A DNA stretch of 64,000 bases from Phascolomyces articulosus (lineage: Eukaryota; Mucoromycota; Mucoromycetes; Mucorales; Lichtheimiaceae). Positions within the stretch are counted from its first letter, which is position 1, and each line of letters starts with the position of its first letter. Positions 1 through 12,095 of the stretch are shown here, piece after piece. The stretch is taken from positions 496,001 to 560,000 of the forward strand of contig JAIXMP010000021.1 in the NCBI GenBank assembly GCA_025677815.1. Reading direction: 5' to 3'. The position numbers and the translations under genes are program-made. The notes under the pieces were generated by a model. It had not been told where the DNA came from, ran no database searches, and saw only the letters and a list, made by a program, of their open reading frames with translations.

Positions 1-2
1 TT

Positions 3-215
3 TCTTACGTCATAAACAAACTTCCGAAGTCGAAACCAACATCACCATGCCGAATACAATACCTAACAGATATCTGGCCAATTGTCTGTAAAATTCCTGC
101 CGAGCTTGACGCACACCACCATCCCGGCAGCAATTTACAGCAATACTACGATGATTCTCCTGGGCAGGCATTTATCAAATGGATCACTCCTCCTCCTCCT
201 TCTGAGGCTGAGTAG
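3..215 (+). CDS. C-terminal end of an unidentified gene (partial)
   Basis: Frame 3 is open from the window edge to a TAG at 213-215, about 70 residues. It has ordinary protein composition (…DIWPIVCKIPAELD…) and ends in a proline-rich tail, ITPPPPSEAE. The other two forward frames are broken or low in complexity. The start lies outside the window, or an intron acceptor lies near the left edge. I do not recognise the family. The stop is followed by T-rich, AT-rich DNA that looks like a 3' flank, which supports a gene end here. The call rests on composition and the uninterrupted frame only. Confidence 0.45.
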   Translation, partial: SYVINKLPKSKPTSPCRIQYLTDIWPIVCKIPAELDAHHHPGSNLQQYYDDSPGQAFIKWITPPPPSEAE

Positions 216-1126
216 GTATACTATTTATACTTCCTTTATAACTACTTTCCTTCTTTTCTATTATATTATATTATTTTTCTTTTTTTCTTCACTATTTCCT
301 TCTTCCCCTAGTTTACTCTCATCACTTAGTTAGATACAGTTACTACCTTATGCCACTCGCTTCCTATAAAAAGACTCTAAATAACCCATTCATCTTTCGT
401 ATGAAACATCCTTTTAACTCTTCTCTATTAACTTTTTCCCTGCTTACGAGCGTAGGGTTTTCGTTTACTTATATCTTTCCCTATCTGTCTCGAACAAAAA
501 TGTCCGTCAAGGACGAAGTGTTCAACTGAGACATAAAATAAAAACCAAAATTTTAAACGTATACAGCGAGCTTTTTTTTTGGGAATCTCATATAAACAAT
601 TGGTTTGGTAAGCAATTTCTCGTCGCTTTTTAGTAACTCCAATCCAATTAGAAATGTCTCTCAGCTCCGTACCAAGAAAATAACTCTGAATCCATGATCG
701 ATTTTGAATATATGATTGCCAATACTATTCTATATAATGTTCTGCGCATCATTAGCGATAGGTTTTCCATCAAGAAACATTTTTGCCCGATGCCGGCAAA
801 ACTCTTTATTTAAAAAAAATAACCCCCTGCTGAAGAATGTATAAGGAATAATATTTGCTTCCATGATACTATACTTGGAAATCTCCAAAAAGAATCCCTA
901 TGTCGTGTTCTCGTTAATGATCAAATCTTACTGAAACCGAGAGGTGTACGTACTATCATATCTTCAAAAACCGATAATAGTATTGTTAAAGGCCATCTCA
1001 CACATCATCATATAATATATTATCATACTGTACTTACTAAATATCATGAAAAAGCCATCAAAAGTAATTGGCGGTAAATGTTTGGTTTTCATAGACTGAT
1101 GCCTTTTACAATCATGTTTATATATA
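216..1126. other. Intergenic, no gene seen
   Basis: AT-rich DNA with short T and A runs. The ORFs here are short, hydrophobic or low in complexity and have no splice-consistent extension. A nine-codon ATG ORF near 500 (MSVKDEVFN, then stop) has no visible continuation. I see no RNA gene. Confidence 0.5.
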
Positions 1127-1230
1127 CAATGCCTCCACTTCCAATTTTCGCTTTCCAAAAAACGAACTTTGGTCTGAGAACATAGCGAATTTGGTTTTTT
1201 GGAAAGCGAAAATTGGAAGTGGAGGCACTG
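1127..1230. mobile_element. 104-bp Tc1/mariner-type MITE (foldback element)
   Basis: Two 37-bp terminal inverted repeats, 1127-1163 and 1194-1230, match at 36 of 37 positions around a 30-bp spacer. The ends read CAATGCCTCC… and …GGAGGCACTG, so the inner-to-outer terminus is CARTGCCTCC. A TA dinucleotide flanks each side (1125-1126 and 1231-1232), as expected for the TA target duplication of Tc1/mariner elements; CAGTG termini are common in that superfamily. There is no coding capacity. The RNA would fold into a near-perfect hairpin, so a small-RNA precursor is an alternative reading. Confidence 0.75.
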
Positions 1231-1725
1231 TATTGCCACCTCATCTAGGCATCAAATTTGACGAAATGAAATGCTAGATAACGCATAAGTCATCTTTACT
1301 CTCTAGCTTTATTTCATTAATATTTTAACTTTATAGTTCCACCAATCCAGACTTTTGGATGATGATGGTGATGATAAAAATATCCACAATATTGATAAGA
1401 GTAACAACCGTAATAAAGGCAAAAATGCAGAGAGCAACAACGGGAATAACGAAAAATAATCTTAGTAGCGCTTCGCAAACAAGAATTCCTATGATAACAT
1501 AACCAAGATATACTAAACAATCATCTTTCAATATCTACGTATTTCTGGGATGTTTTCAATCCAGATACATTGAACATATATCAATATTTTTCATTCCATA
1601 TAACCATAAAAAATGCCTCGCCTTATAATTCTAGTTTATTAATAAGCAAAAGCCTTCTAGGGACCTTTTACATCTATTATAGCAATAAAAATATATATAA
1701 TCTATATAGCTCTTTTGTTTTGTTT
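1231..1725. other. 3' flank of the PHO13-like gene; one doubtful short ORF
   Basis: A minus-strand ORF at 1331-1531 encodes about 66 residues with two strongly hydrophobic stretches. In AT-rich DNA, T-rich codons give such ORFs easily. I see no family match, no start context and no partner exon, so I do not call it a gene. The rest is AT-rich spacer. Confidence 0.35.
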
Positions 1726-3306
1726 TTATTCGCTCGCAAGATCAGAAAAGCTAGGGATATAATAGGTAGGCTTGATCTTGTTAGTAGGCGACAACATTTC
1801 TTCTTTGGTAGTGATACCTTTATGTTGCAAAAGTTGAACAATATAAAATTAGTTATATTATACCATGAAGACCTACAACCACAAAATATTAACCATTATT
1901 ACCTGTCAATACACAGAGAGTTTCAATTCCTCCTTGATTTCCAAAATCAATATCGGTATCCAAACGATCTCCAATCATGACTGTTTTACAAGGTTGAAGG
2001 TCATATCTACAAGATTTCCAGTACCAGATCGTAATGAGTAACTCTATATGAATTACATCCCGTCAATTACTATTTTCTTTACATACTCTGCAAAAATAGT
2101 TTCCAACATATTTTGTGCTGGCTTTCCAAGAACTGCTTCTGGTTCTCTGTTCAAAGCCTTGATAATTGGCATAGCAATGGAACCAGCTCCTATGAAAATA
2201 AATCAATGATCCAATATTAGATTTTGGTAGCTCAGTTTACTTTTGAATGATCATGGAATTTATCATTGCTATGCATATTTACCAGGAACAATCATCCCAT
2301 GTGTAGGGAATGTAGTGTCCCCGTTGGTCAGAATAAATCGACAACCGGGATTTCGTTTAAGATAAGTGAACGCCTTTGCATATTTGGTATAATTGACATG
2401 AAGATCCAAGCCAATCACAACGGCACCAACCTATTTATACATAATTTCCCGCTTTCTCCAGTTAGCCTGATTGAGTCATAAAAACGCATCTAAGAGAGAT
2501 GATCTGATTACTTACCTCAGGATCATCAGGAATGGGTTCACTATCAAATACTGCATGGGCATCTTCCTATATATAAGATAATAAGTTTAGTTTATATCAA
2601 TAAAAATCAACCCTCCCTTGCCCAATCCTCCCCTGTTTCATAGATCAAAACAAAATAAACATACTTCTGCTCCACATGTACGAATGCCTTCTGCATTTAA
2701 TTCATCCCGAATGCCTTCCATACCAACAATATACACCTTCTTTTCTGGTGGAAAATGAACAACTTGCTTCAAATAAGCTGCTGTAGCAAAAGCAGAACTG
2801 AAAATTTCATGCTACATAGTGTATCAATTAAATGATTATTATAAATATACTGTGAACGTACTATAGACATGTCTTTATATCGTTTCAAATACATACCAAA
2901 GAAGCTTGAATACCAAAGTCTTGAAGCTTTTTTAAAAATGATTTACGCGACTTGGTGCTGTTGTTGGTCACAAAGTAGATATTTTTGCCTGTCGTTATGT
3001 TGTTCTAGATTAATATTTATAAACGGGGGTGTGCTCTTTAATTCAGAATTAACAAGTATTTCTTTACCTTTGCTACGCAATTCTTCCATGGCCTTTTCAA
3101 CACCAGGAATGAGCTTGGTTCCTTCCCAAAGCACACCTAATATAACAACAATAAAGATAAGGAAAAAATATTTCAAATATGGACAGGACCAGTTTTGTTC
3201 GGATCGATTCATAAAAAAAAAATGACTTACCATCACAATCGAATAAAAAGTTATCAAACTTATCGATGAATTCTTTGCGCTCTTCTCGGGTAACAAGTTC
3301 TTTCAT
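1726..3306 (-). CDS. PHO13: PHO13-like HAD phosphatase (4-nitrophenylphosphatase / phosphoglycolate phosphatase)
   Basis: This multi-exon gene encodes a cytosolic HAD hydrolase of the p-nitrophenylphosphatase/phosphoglycolate phosphatase type, which removes phosphate from 2-phosphoglycolate and related damaged metabolites. Exon 1 (3306-3231) ends in FLFDCDG, which splices to VLWEGTKLIPG and rebuilds HAD motif I (DxDGV). Next comes IYFVTNNSTKSR (motif II region), then a cap segment containing VVGAVVIGLDLHVNYTKYAK. GKPAQNMLETIF follows, with the motif II/III lysine, then MIGDRLDTDIDFG (motif III/IV acids). The last exon encodes GITTKEEML…IPSFSDLASE and stops at 1726-1728. All joins use GT-AG introns and stay in frame, and the order of motifs is complete. 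The family is clear; the exact physiological substrate is inferred. Confidence 0.9.
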
Positions 3307-3469
3307 TTTAAGTGAAGGTGTATAGATAGGTATGTGGAGATAAAAAAAAAAAGAGAGGAGGGGGAATACCAGACAGAATTTACTTGATATATTTAGCAGC
3401 GCGTTGAAACACAGGCATTAAAAAAAAAGGCTTATGTAATTTCGTACTTGTCTTTCCATATAAACTACA

Positions 3470-4895
3470 ATGTCAGCACCATTAACGTGGGAGTCAGCGA
3501 AAGCTGGATTCCAACTCAATGTCGACTATATCTTCAAAAATCTCAAAAACTATACCTTTGAACAACTCAAAGTTGACTTGCAGAATCCCAAGTTTATATT
3601 ACAATATTACAAGAGTACAGATGCACTTATTTTTGCTTCGATAATCATGGTAGCTTTGGTTGTCATTCACTGCGTCATGGGGGAACTTACTAGAGACTAT
3701 AGTCAAGTTGGTAAATATATGATATAATATAGTAATAATTAAATTTGTTATTAAGAGGAAGAAGTGTGTAAAAGTCAGGCTTTTATGCCATATATATATA
3801 TATATATGTTCTGATTCAAGGTTGCATCATAATGCATATTTTATAGACCGTGCATGGTCAATCCTCCCACCTATGTATGCCTGGCATTTTGCTTTTCATG
3901 ACTATCTAAATAGATCTAGTTTTAATCCACGTTTGATATTGGCAGCTATTTTACTCTCAATCTGGGGTACAAGATTAACTTATAACTTTGCTAGGTACGT
4001 TTGAGACATGCTGTATATATATTGTGTGTGTGGAAACGTAATTTTATGATCTTTAATTCCTTTTGGTTTGTATGAGGAAATGATTCGTGTGTAACACTAT
4101 TCTACTTTTTTTTTTTGGAATCGATATAATATATAGAAAAGGAGGCTATAAATTTGATGGTAGAGATTATCGATTTGTCTATATTCAAGAGAAGATTGGT
4201 AATCTTTGTATGGCATTACTTAACTTTGTATTTATTGGACCAATGCAAGATACATTGTTACTCCTCATGTGTACACCACTTTATCTCGCCACCTTATCAC
4301 AAGATACTTCCTTAAATCGAATCGATATCTTGGCATCAGTTCTTTTTCTCACCCTTTTACTTGTGGAAGTCATTGCAGACGACCAGCAGTTTATGTTCCA
4401 AACGCGTAAATATACATTGCTCGAATTTGTGAACAATGACAAAAGTCGATTACCTGAAGAAGGAGATTACAAGCGCGGCTTTCTTTGTAGTAGTGGATTA
4501 TGGCAATACAGTCGTCATCCAAACTTTTTTGCTGAAATATCCATGTGGTGGACGATTTATTTATTTTCGGTAGCAGTGAATGTTCAACAAAAAGGAACTG
4601 TAGTGAATTGGATGGATCCGAAAATTTATTTGAATTGGACTGTTGTGGGTGCATTTTTCTTGACATTACTTTTTCAGGGCAGCACATGGTTGACAGAGGT
4701 ATGAGATTGATACAAAAAAATGTCATTCCAGATTACAATTGCAAGTTTATATTTTATAATAGTTGCTAAAATATCCAATATGATTCTTGTTAGTACATTT
4801 CCTCTGAAAAATACCCGGACTATAAGGCTTATCAGCAATCAGTGAATCGTTTCATCCCCTGGTTTCCTCGCCAACAAAAAATGAAAACTGCATAA
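3470..4895 (+). CDS. DUF1295 / steroid 5-alpha-reductase-like membrane protein
   Basis: A polytopic membrane protein made of about five exons. Exon 1 starts MSAPLTWESAKAG and holds a first membrane helix (ALIFASIIMVALVVIHCVMG). The following exons give DRAWSILPPMYAWHF, RLTYNFARKGGYKFDGRDYR, several hydrophobic helices, then LCSSGLWQYSRHPNFFAE and WTIYLFSV. The last exon is YISSEKYPDYKAYQQ…FIPWFP and ends at 4893-4895. The DRxWSILP, GYKFDGRDYRF and SGLWxYSRHPNFFxE blocks are typical of DUF1295 proteins, which are related to ergosterol and steroid reductases; the RHPNFFAE region is the putative cofactor-binding part. Substrate unknown. The intron before exon 2 contains a (TA)n run. Convergent or divergent regulation with neighbours is not evident. 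Confidence 0.85.
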
Positions 4896-5283
4896 ATTTA
4901 GTAGCTCCTTATTATTTCTTTTTACTGAGTAACCACAGATCATCAATTAACAACCCTCTTCTTATGGTCAATTACTGTACAAACTGTTCTTTATTATAAT
5001 AGTGTAACACAATAGCTTATCATGAATCAATCCTTATATCAAATAATACTTAATAATATTAATATTAATTATAAGATAGTATTTGACTACCAACCGAAGT
5101 GTTTTTATTTTTAAAAGTTTAAGGTTCCACAAACTCTATGCCAAATCCAAATTTATTCAATTTTTAACGGATACATTTAACCTTCTTTTGCTCCGCTTTC
5201 TTTTTTTTCACCTTTTCTTCCTCACCAATATATACATATACGAACAACGCCAACAAGTGTACTTTTTCGTTTTTATATGAACG
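4896..5283. other. Intergenic between the DUF1295 gene and the kinesin gene
   Basis: AT-rich spacer. The 100 bases before the kinesin start are pyrimidine-rich (repeated CTTTTC/TTCCTC blocks), a common look for a fungal promoter and 5' UTR. No gene or RNA recognised. Confidence 0.4.
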
Positions 5284-8200
5284 ATGACCAACGCTAGTAC
5301 AGCTTATTTATCGCCTCATCGTAATGCACCTAATTACCGAAACAGATCGCCTTCCGTGTCTTCTATTTCCAGTGTAAATAGTACAAGTAGTAATACAAGT
5401 GCAGGTAGTTCAACAAGTCGGCTTTATCCTCGACCCACACCCAACATGAGCGCAATGACATCTTCACGATCTACTCGAACCATTACAACATTAACTCCTT
5501 CGACATCAACTTACTTTCCACGCCGAAAAAGTAGTACAAGTAGCACAACAAGTAATGCAAGTGTAAAGAGTGCTATAGTATCTAATACGCAGCAAAGACC
5601 CTCCCATGGTGAAAATGTTCAAGTGTGCGTTCGTTGTCGGCCTGTGAGTCAAAATGAGTTTCTAAAAATGCAAGAGGGGTGTTGGGATGTGGATTCAAAT
5701 GTTTCAAGGATAAAGTTGTCAGAGATTGGATTACAAAAACGTCGTGAGGCAAGCAAGGGACGACAAATTGAACACTATTATGGTATTTTAAAATATTCGA
5801 GACAAGTTTATTGCTCCTCTTTATTTTATTTTTTGTTAACCCCGAAATAATAGATCATGTCTTCAGTGGAAGTGATAATAGTACCTTGTATCAAACAAGT
5901 GTTCACAAGTTGGTCGAGTAAGTTTATTTCTTTGTTAATATGATACAAATCTCTTTGAAAGTATATATTAGATGATTGTTTTTTAAATGACATATTTATT
6001 TTTATAATTAACCATTAGGGAAGCAATGGATGGATATAATGGTTTGTACCTGGGCAAAAAGATGGGATAGAGAGAATCAAGAAAATGTACATGAACTAAT
6101 ACAACGGCTTGTTTTATATCGCTTTCGTAGCTACTGTATTTGCTTATGGCCAAACCGCTTCGGGAAAAACTTATGTAAGGATGATTTCAACATGCATAAT
6201 TAAAAATTCATAATGTTAATTTGTTAATGCATTTATGCTGATCATTTCTTAATATGTGTAGACAATGGTAAGATTATTATTTATCTAGATGAACGAAAAG
6301 GATAAACTTGTGAGAACGATTTGCATTCTAATGTGCCATTATATTTTTTACTATATTTATCATTATTAATAATATAAAAAACAGATGGGTATGTATGAAG
6401 ATTCGCAGAACAGATAGAGGGGAAGAAGGACAAAAGTTATTTACTTCTATAATTGGTTATTATTTAGGTACGGAATCGGAACCGGGAATCATCCCTCAAG
6501 CCGTGGAAAACGTTTTTCGTTGCATCGAGCAAGTAAGCACTTTTCATTTCAGTCTTTTATTATAAGCCAAGTTTAATTCCTAATCTTTTGTTTCATTATC
6601 AGGCTTCGACCAAAGAGTTTGTGTTGCGTGTCTCGTATCTTGAAATTTATAATGAAACAATCCGGGATTTATTGGCTCCTGTTAATGATAACCTCAAAAT
6701 TCATGAAGATAAACGAGTAAGATTCTTGTATTTTTTATGCACATTGTCATGTTTATGAAGTTTATGATTTATTAACCTTAACATTGTTTATTTATTCAGA
6801 GAGGTATATATGTGAGCCCCCTCACAGAAGAAGTGGTTACATCACCCTATGATGTTATCAGTATTATTGAAAAGGGCGAAGGTATTTAGTTTTTATTATC
6901 GATTTTATTATCTACAGTAGGGATGGGTTTATGATATATGAGAATTACTAAATTTATTTTTATTACTATTAGCCAATCGCCATATCAGTACAACAGATTA
7001 CAATCTTCATAGTAGTCGAAGTCATACCATATTCCAAATGGTAAAAATCAAAGAGATGAATAATCATAATATATATATTAGTGAGAATTGGGATAATAAC
7101 TGGGGTATTATATGCTTTAGGTTATAGAAAGTCGAGAGCGTACAAGTACTAGTAGCACACTGTTAGCTCCATTAAATCAACGACGTCATATACCCTCATC
7201 CCATAAGGATGCCATGAAAATATCACAATTGGTATGTTAATAACAAATCACATCTTAATTCAAGTGTCATAAAATGAGTGCTAAAAGAATACTATTATTC
7301 AGAATTTGATTGATTTAGCTGGTTCAGAGAAAGCAGCATCCAACCAAGAGCGAAGGAAGGAAGGCTCGTATATTAACAAAAGGTTTGTTGTATAGCGTTA
7401 TTCTACTTTTGTCACATTATGAATAATATAGATCCAAAACTTATAATTACTATCTTTTATTTAGTTTATTGACCCTTGGCACTGTTATTGCAAAGCTTAC
7501 AGAAACTAGGAAGTAAGTTAAATTGTTGATATCCACCTTATAAAAAGGCTCACAAAAAATTATTTGTTTATGAACGATTATAAAACTAACCAATGGTATT
7601 ATCTAGCTTACCTGGACATGTTCCTTTCCGAGATTCCAAATTAACTAGAATTTTACAACCAGCTTTATCTGGGCATGCCAAAGTGATCGTTATCTGTACT
7701 ATTAGCCCAACAGCCACTTCGTTGGAAGAATCTGCAAATACCTTGAAATTTGCATCGCGTGTCAAGAGAATTGTCGTCACCGCTACTAATGATGAGGTAA
7801 AAGAATGAAGCAATGCTTTTATAATGGGTAAAATACTTTTCTAATATCATGCTATTTATATCCAGGTTCTTAATGATCGAGCATTGCTTCAAAGATATCG
7901 TGGGGAAATAACAGAGTTGAAGAGTAAATTGCAAGCGGCAAATGATGTTCTTGTACAAGAAAAAGAAAATACACAATCTATGCTCACCGCTGAACGACAA
8001 CAGGTATGACGATGCTGATATTAGTAATTACCAATTAGTTTTTTAATCATGAATTTGTTTCCTAATATAGCATGAACAACAATTGAGACAAATGCGTCTT
8101 GTCAGATCAGCATTAAAAGAACGGTAAGATTAGCATATCATATTTTCTCGTATATATTTTATCATCATCAATGAACATATATATTGGATCTAACTTTGAA

Positions 8201-8791
8201 AAACTTGTTCCTTCGGCTATCTTACAGAATCGATCACTTGACTCGCCTTATTCTTACATCTTCATCTGTAACATCTCATCCACAAGATAATACGGAATCG
8301 CCACAAAGTGAAAACTCTAGTCAGTATATAAACCAAGAGGTAATAGTATATTGCGAATGGTTTTGTTTAAATTGAGGCAAAATGTTAAGTTGAAAGTATT
8401 GTAAAACTAACAAGTATATATATTGGATTAGATAAACGTGCGACATAATGGTGATCCATGGAAAATCGTTAGTGAGTTACGAAGAGAACTTGCTCAAGTC
8501 AGATCAAGTAAAGCAAGCACCGAAAAATTATTAGCAGATAGTCAGCAACGAGTACGAGAATTGGAAAAGGCTTCCGATGAGAATAAGAATCTAGTTGAAC
8601 GGGTTGCTCATTTGGAAGCTGAATTAAGTATCACACGAGCTGAATTACAAATGACAACAGTACTTGCGCAGGAGCATGGTGCCGAAACTACCAATAGCAG
8701 TAGTCATCACCATACTAATAAAGGTGGATTACAAACACCCATTGATACACCTGCTCATCAGTTATTCAAAGATTTTACATTGAACAATTAA
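5284..8791 (+). CDS. Kinesin motor protein, kinesin-7-like (Kip2/Tea2/CENP-E type)
   Basis: Plus-end-type microtubule motor encoded by many small exons. The Ser/Thr-rich N-terminus (about 100 residues) leads into NVQVCVRCRPVSQNE, the first strand of the motor. Exon joins then give YYDHVFSGSDNSTLYQ, GYNATVFAYGQTASGKTYTM (P-loop) and MGTESEPGIIPQAVENVF. The motor continues with VSYLEIYNETIRDLL, HSSRSHTIFQM (switch I) and LIDLAGSEKA (switch II), then INKSLLTLGTVIAKL and VPFRDSKLTRILQPAL. A coiled coil follows (ELKSKLQAANDVL…, IVSELRRELAQVR…), ending at FTLNN. The N-terminal motor, the sequence of the EIYNE/IRDLL region and the coiled-coil tail fit kinesin-7. The P-loop end is spread over two microexons (6262-6267 and 6385-6388); see findings. 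Confidence 0.9.
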
Positions 8792-9547
8792 TGTATATAT
8801 ATACTGTTATTATAAAATAGTAGAAGATATCACCCTTTCTCCTCCACTAACTTGTTTATCCTCCTCCAATATGGCCTCCATCATCCAACTTCGTACAAAG
8901 AACACATCCTTTTACATAAAATATATTAGTACATATATCTATATATATTTTGCAGCTATTATTTTTCAGAAAACACCCGCTTACGTTTTTAATCAGCATG
9001 TACATTTTTTTGAATATATTTTTTATACATATCTTTTTCTTTTACTTGAAAACTAATATATAGATGACAATAATAATTATTTAGTAACATATATTTTCCT
9101 ATGTATATTAACAATATGTTAATTTCACACCCTATCTTTTCTAAGCTGGACAGATCTAAAATACTTTCTCTTACGTTATTAATGCAGATTGTATGTTACT
9201 ATTTCCTATTTTATTCAACTGTCCAGATTATGCTTAATAAATATTAGTCTTAATACACCCCGTGACAACATTTTATCTGAGTATTTCGTCATACGAAGTA
9301 GTACTTTTTTTCTCACCTTCGAGCAATGATATGATTACGTAGTATATGAACCTGGTTACTAGTTGCATACAATATGAAGTAGTGTTTATAATTAGTAACT
9401 AATACTCATTAAAACAAGTATTTATCGTGATCATCTGTTACCAAATTGAAATGATCGTTCTCTATCCCTTATTTCCCAATGGATAAAATATGATACCTAT
9501 TAATTTAGAAAATTAACAACTAGAACATCGTCTCCGATCTTCATAAT
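8792..9547. other. Intergenic, no gene seen
   Basis: AT-rich spacer holding the kinesin 3' flank and the promoter of the sorting nexin gene. Small ORFs are hydrophobic and T-rich. Nothing else recognised. Confidence 0.4.
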
Positions 9548-9610
9548 ATGCTGCTGCTGCGGTTACCCAAGTTAAATTATTTCTCTCTTTTTTCCTCTTC
9601 TACAACAATT

Positions 9611-11877
9611 ATGTTGACACAGCCATGCCAATGTGCTACTGATCTAGCACTTGAACAACATGGGGCTCAAATTCGTATCATTGATGCTCAAAAACAAATG
9701 TCAGATAAATCCAACACTTCTGCTTTCATAGTATATACCATTCGTTTCCAGGTAACTTTTTTTTTTGAAAAAGAAAAACAACCCGTTTTTTTTTGTTCGT
9801 GGGAGAGTAAAAAAAGAAAACCTAATACCAAGTTCTAATTTTTAACAACAATGCAATCCCCATTATTTAAACATGTTTTTCTTATGAATGTAATGGATGA
9901 TTTAGGATAAAGAAACAAAGAGGCGATATAGCGACTTCGATTCATTTCGTAATGGCTTGGCAAAACTATATCCTGACGTATTGGTTCCACCTATACCAGA
10001 AAAACACTCGCTGAGTATGTATCTGCATGATAAATGATCGGATTTATATATTGTTATTAATGCAATTATGATTCTTATATTACACAACAATACAGCTGAT
10101 TATGCACATGTGCCAAATCGAAACAAGGATAACCAAGCAATGGTCGATAAACGGAAACGTATGTTACAACGATTTCTTATACGCTTGGCGTCTCATCCAC
10201 GATTATGCCATGAACACGTGTTCCATAGATTCCTTGATAGCGGAGTACCTTGGGTAGTAAAATGAATTTATGAAACATAAAAAATGTTTTTTTATTGAAA
10301 CTAATTTTGCTGATCGATATAATATATAAACATATGAATATAATAGGCAGAAGTGTTAAATTCGCCACCACTATCAATATTGGACAATGAGGATGGCAGT
10401 TTTTTATTACCTTCATCTACATCTACACATATTTTGAAGGATCCAGATCTAAAGTTTACAGAATCTGAAACAATAGCAGAGAAACATGCAGAGTTTGCTA
10501 GTTCTCCATTGGATCGTTCCCAGCGACGATTAATGAGACGACTTGGAGGTAAGATAAAAGAAGTGACATTTACGGGTTACAAATAACGACCATTGGATAT
10601 GGAAACGATAAACTAAAATTTTAAAATCAAATAAATTTGGTACTGTATAGACTTGGCAAACGATTATGCGGAACTTGGAACTGCATATAAAATGTTGGGT
10701 AAAAACGAAAACGAGGATGTGGCACCAGGAGTAGAAAAGATTGGATCTGCTGCTGATACAACATATAGTAAAACGCAACACTTGGTAAGCTATTTTCTTT
10801 GTAGTATCATCTAGGGGAGGAGAATATAATAAACATACCATTCATCAGTTCATCCCTCGGGGTTTCTCCTACTCCTTTTTATCCTTCTCTATCCATTTTA
10901 GGTTCATGAACTAGAAGTCGATTTTGCTGAACACATGCAGGAATATGCACAATATACACGGATTGCAAAACAGGTCTTACGACAACGACATTTAAAGCAT
11001 GCCCAATTAGAATTGATTGGTTCAACACTTCAATCAAAGAAAAGTTTGCTACGTAATCTCCTCCAAACCGAAGATAAGGCTCTACAATTAGAAGCAGACA
11101 TGAATTACTTATCTCCATCACCACCATCACATAAAGCAACATCCACTGTTACTCAACAACACCAGCAACAACGACAACACAGGAAGACAACTGATATGGA
11201 TAGTGAAGATGAACAAGAGGATGTAGAGGATGATTTTGATACACGGTCCATTGAGGATGGATTTGCCGCTATTGATGCAACTCATATACCCAAAGACTCA
11301 AGCGACGAAACTTCAAATACATATCCAACCAATGCAAGTGCATCAGCTATTCGTGCATCGCGTGATCGATATCGAAAATGGTCATCACCACGTAAATTGC
11401 TGAATGCGATGAGTTATACTATTCAGGGTATGATGGATGTAGATCCAGAAGCGACACGACGAAATCAAATTGCAAAATTAAGAGAGAATGTAGCACAGGT
11501 ATTTTTTCTTCCTTAGATTTGTTTATTTATTTGAATGGAATAATTGATTAGATATCAAAACGTATCTAGTTGGAAAATGCGCAAAGTAAAGCAAGACAAG
11601 ATTTAAAGGAAATGTCAGAAAATATACAACAAGAACTTGACATGTTCGAAAAACAAAGAACGCATGAATTACGAGCGATGATGATTGCTTATGCAAAAAT
11701 ACATATCAAATATTGTGAAGAGGTCTGTAACATAACGATATTCATTTCTTTGAGTGTTCGAAGTCAGGAAGGAAGAATCAAAACGACTGATATGATATTA
11801 TTTGTTATAATAATTATTTTTAGAGCGTGGCGTCATGGAAAGATGCTAGACGATATGTAGATACTATTCAGCCATAA
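9611..11877 (+). CDS. ATG20: Sorting nexin, Snx41/Atg20-like (PX-BAR)
   Basis: Predicted PX-BAR sorting nexin that binds PI3P on endosomes and takes part in retrieval of cargo to the Golgi and in selective autophagy. The PX domain is built across exons: IVYTIRFQ joins DKETKRRYSDFDSFRNGLAK and LYPDVLVPPIPEKHS, followed by RKRMLQRFLIRLASHPRL and VFHRFLDSGVPW. A BAR-type helical region follows (LGDLANDYAELGTAYKML, VHELEVDFAEHMQEYAQY, LRQRHLKHAQLEL). A long acidic/Gln-rich insert with MDSEDEQEDVEDDFD comes next, then QQELDMFEKQRTHELRAMM and a final exon SVASWKDARRYVDTIQP. KRRYSxFxSxR and PPIPEKHS are characteristic of Snx41/Atg20. The start at 9611 is chosen for its Met near the PX; an in-frame ATG at 9548 would add 21 hydrophobic residues, and an upstream exon cannot be excluded. 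Confidence 0.8.
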
Positions 11878-12095
11878 TAGCTTTAGTAAATAATAAAACA
11901 TAAAAAAAATTCAAAACAATAGTCTCTATATGCTTCTCTTTCATATGATCATTTGCTTGTTTCCGATTAATAACAACTGTATAAAAGTGTTACACACACA
12001 CAGCAAGAAGCATCCATAACAAACGGAAATTTTTACATAATAGAGTTCTTCTTTTTCTTCCCAACTCTTCTTTATATCATATATCATATGCAAGT

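Noticed and set aside
964..1239. 91-codon minus-strand ORF
   Set aside because: It covers the whole MITE including both inverted arms, so its sequence comes from the element; no family features.
1331..1531. 66-codon minus-strand ORF with two hydrophobic segments
   Set aside because: Hydrophobic translation is expected from T-rich DNA; a second overlapping frame is also open; no homologue recognised.
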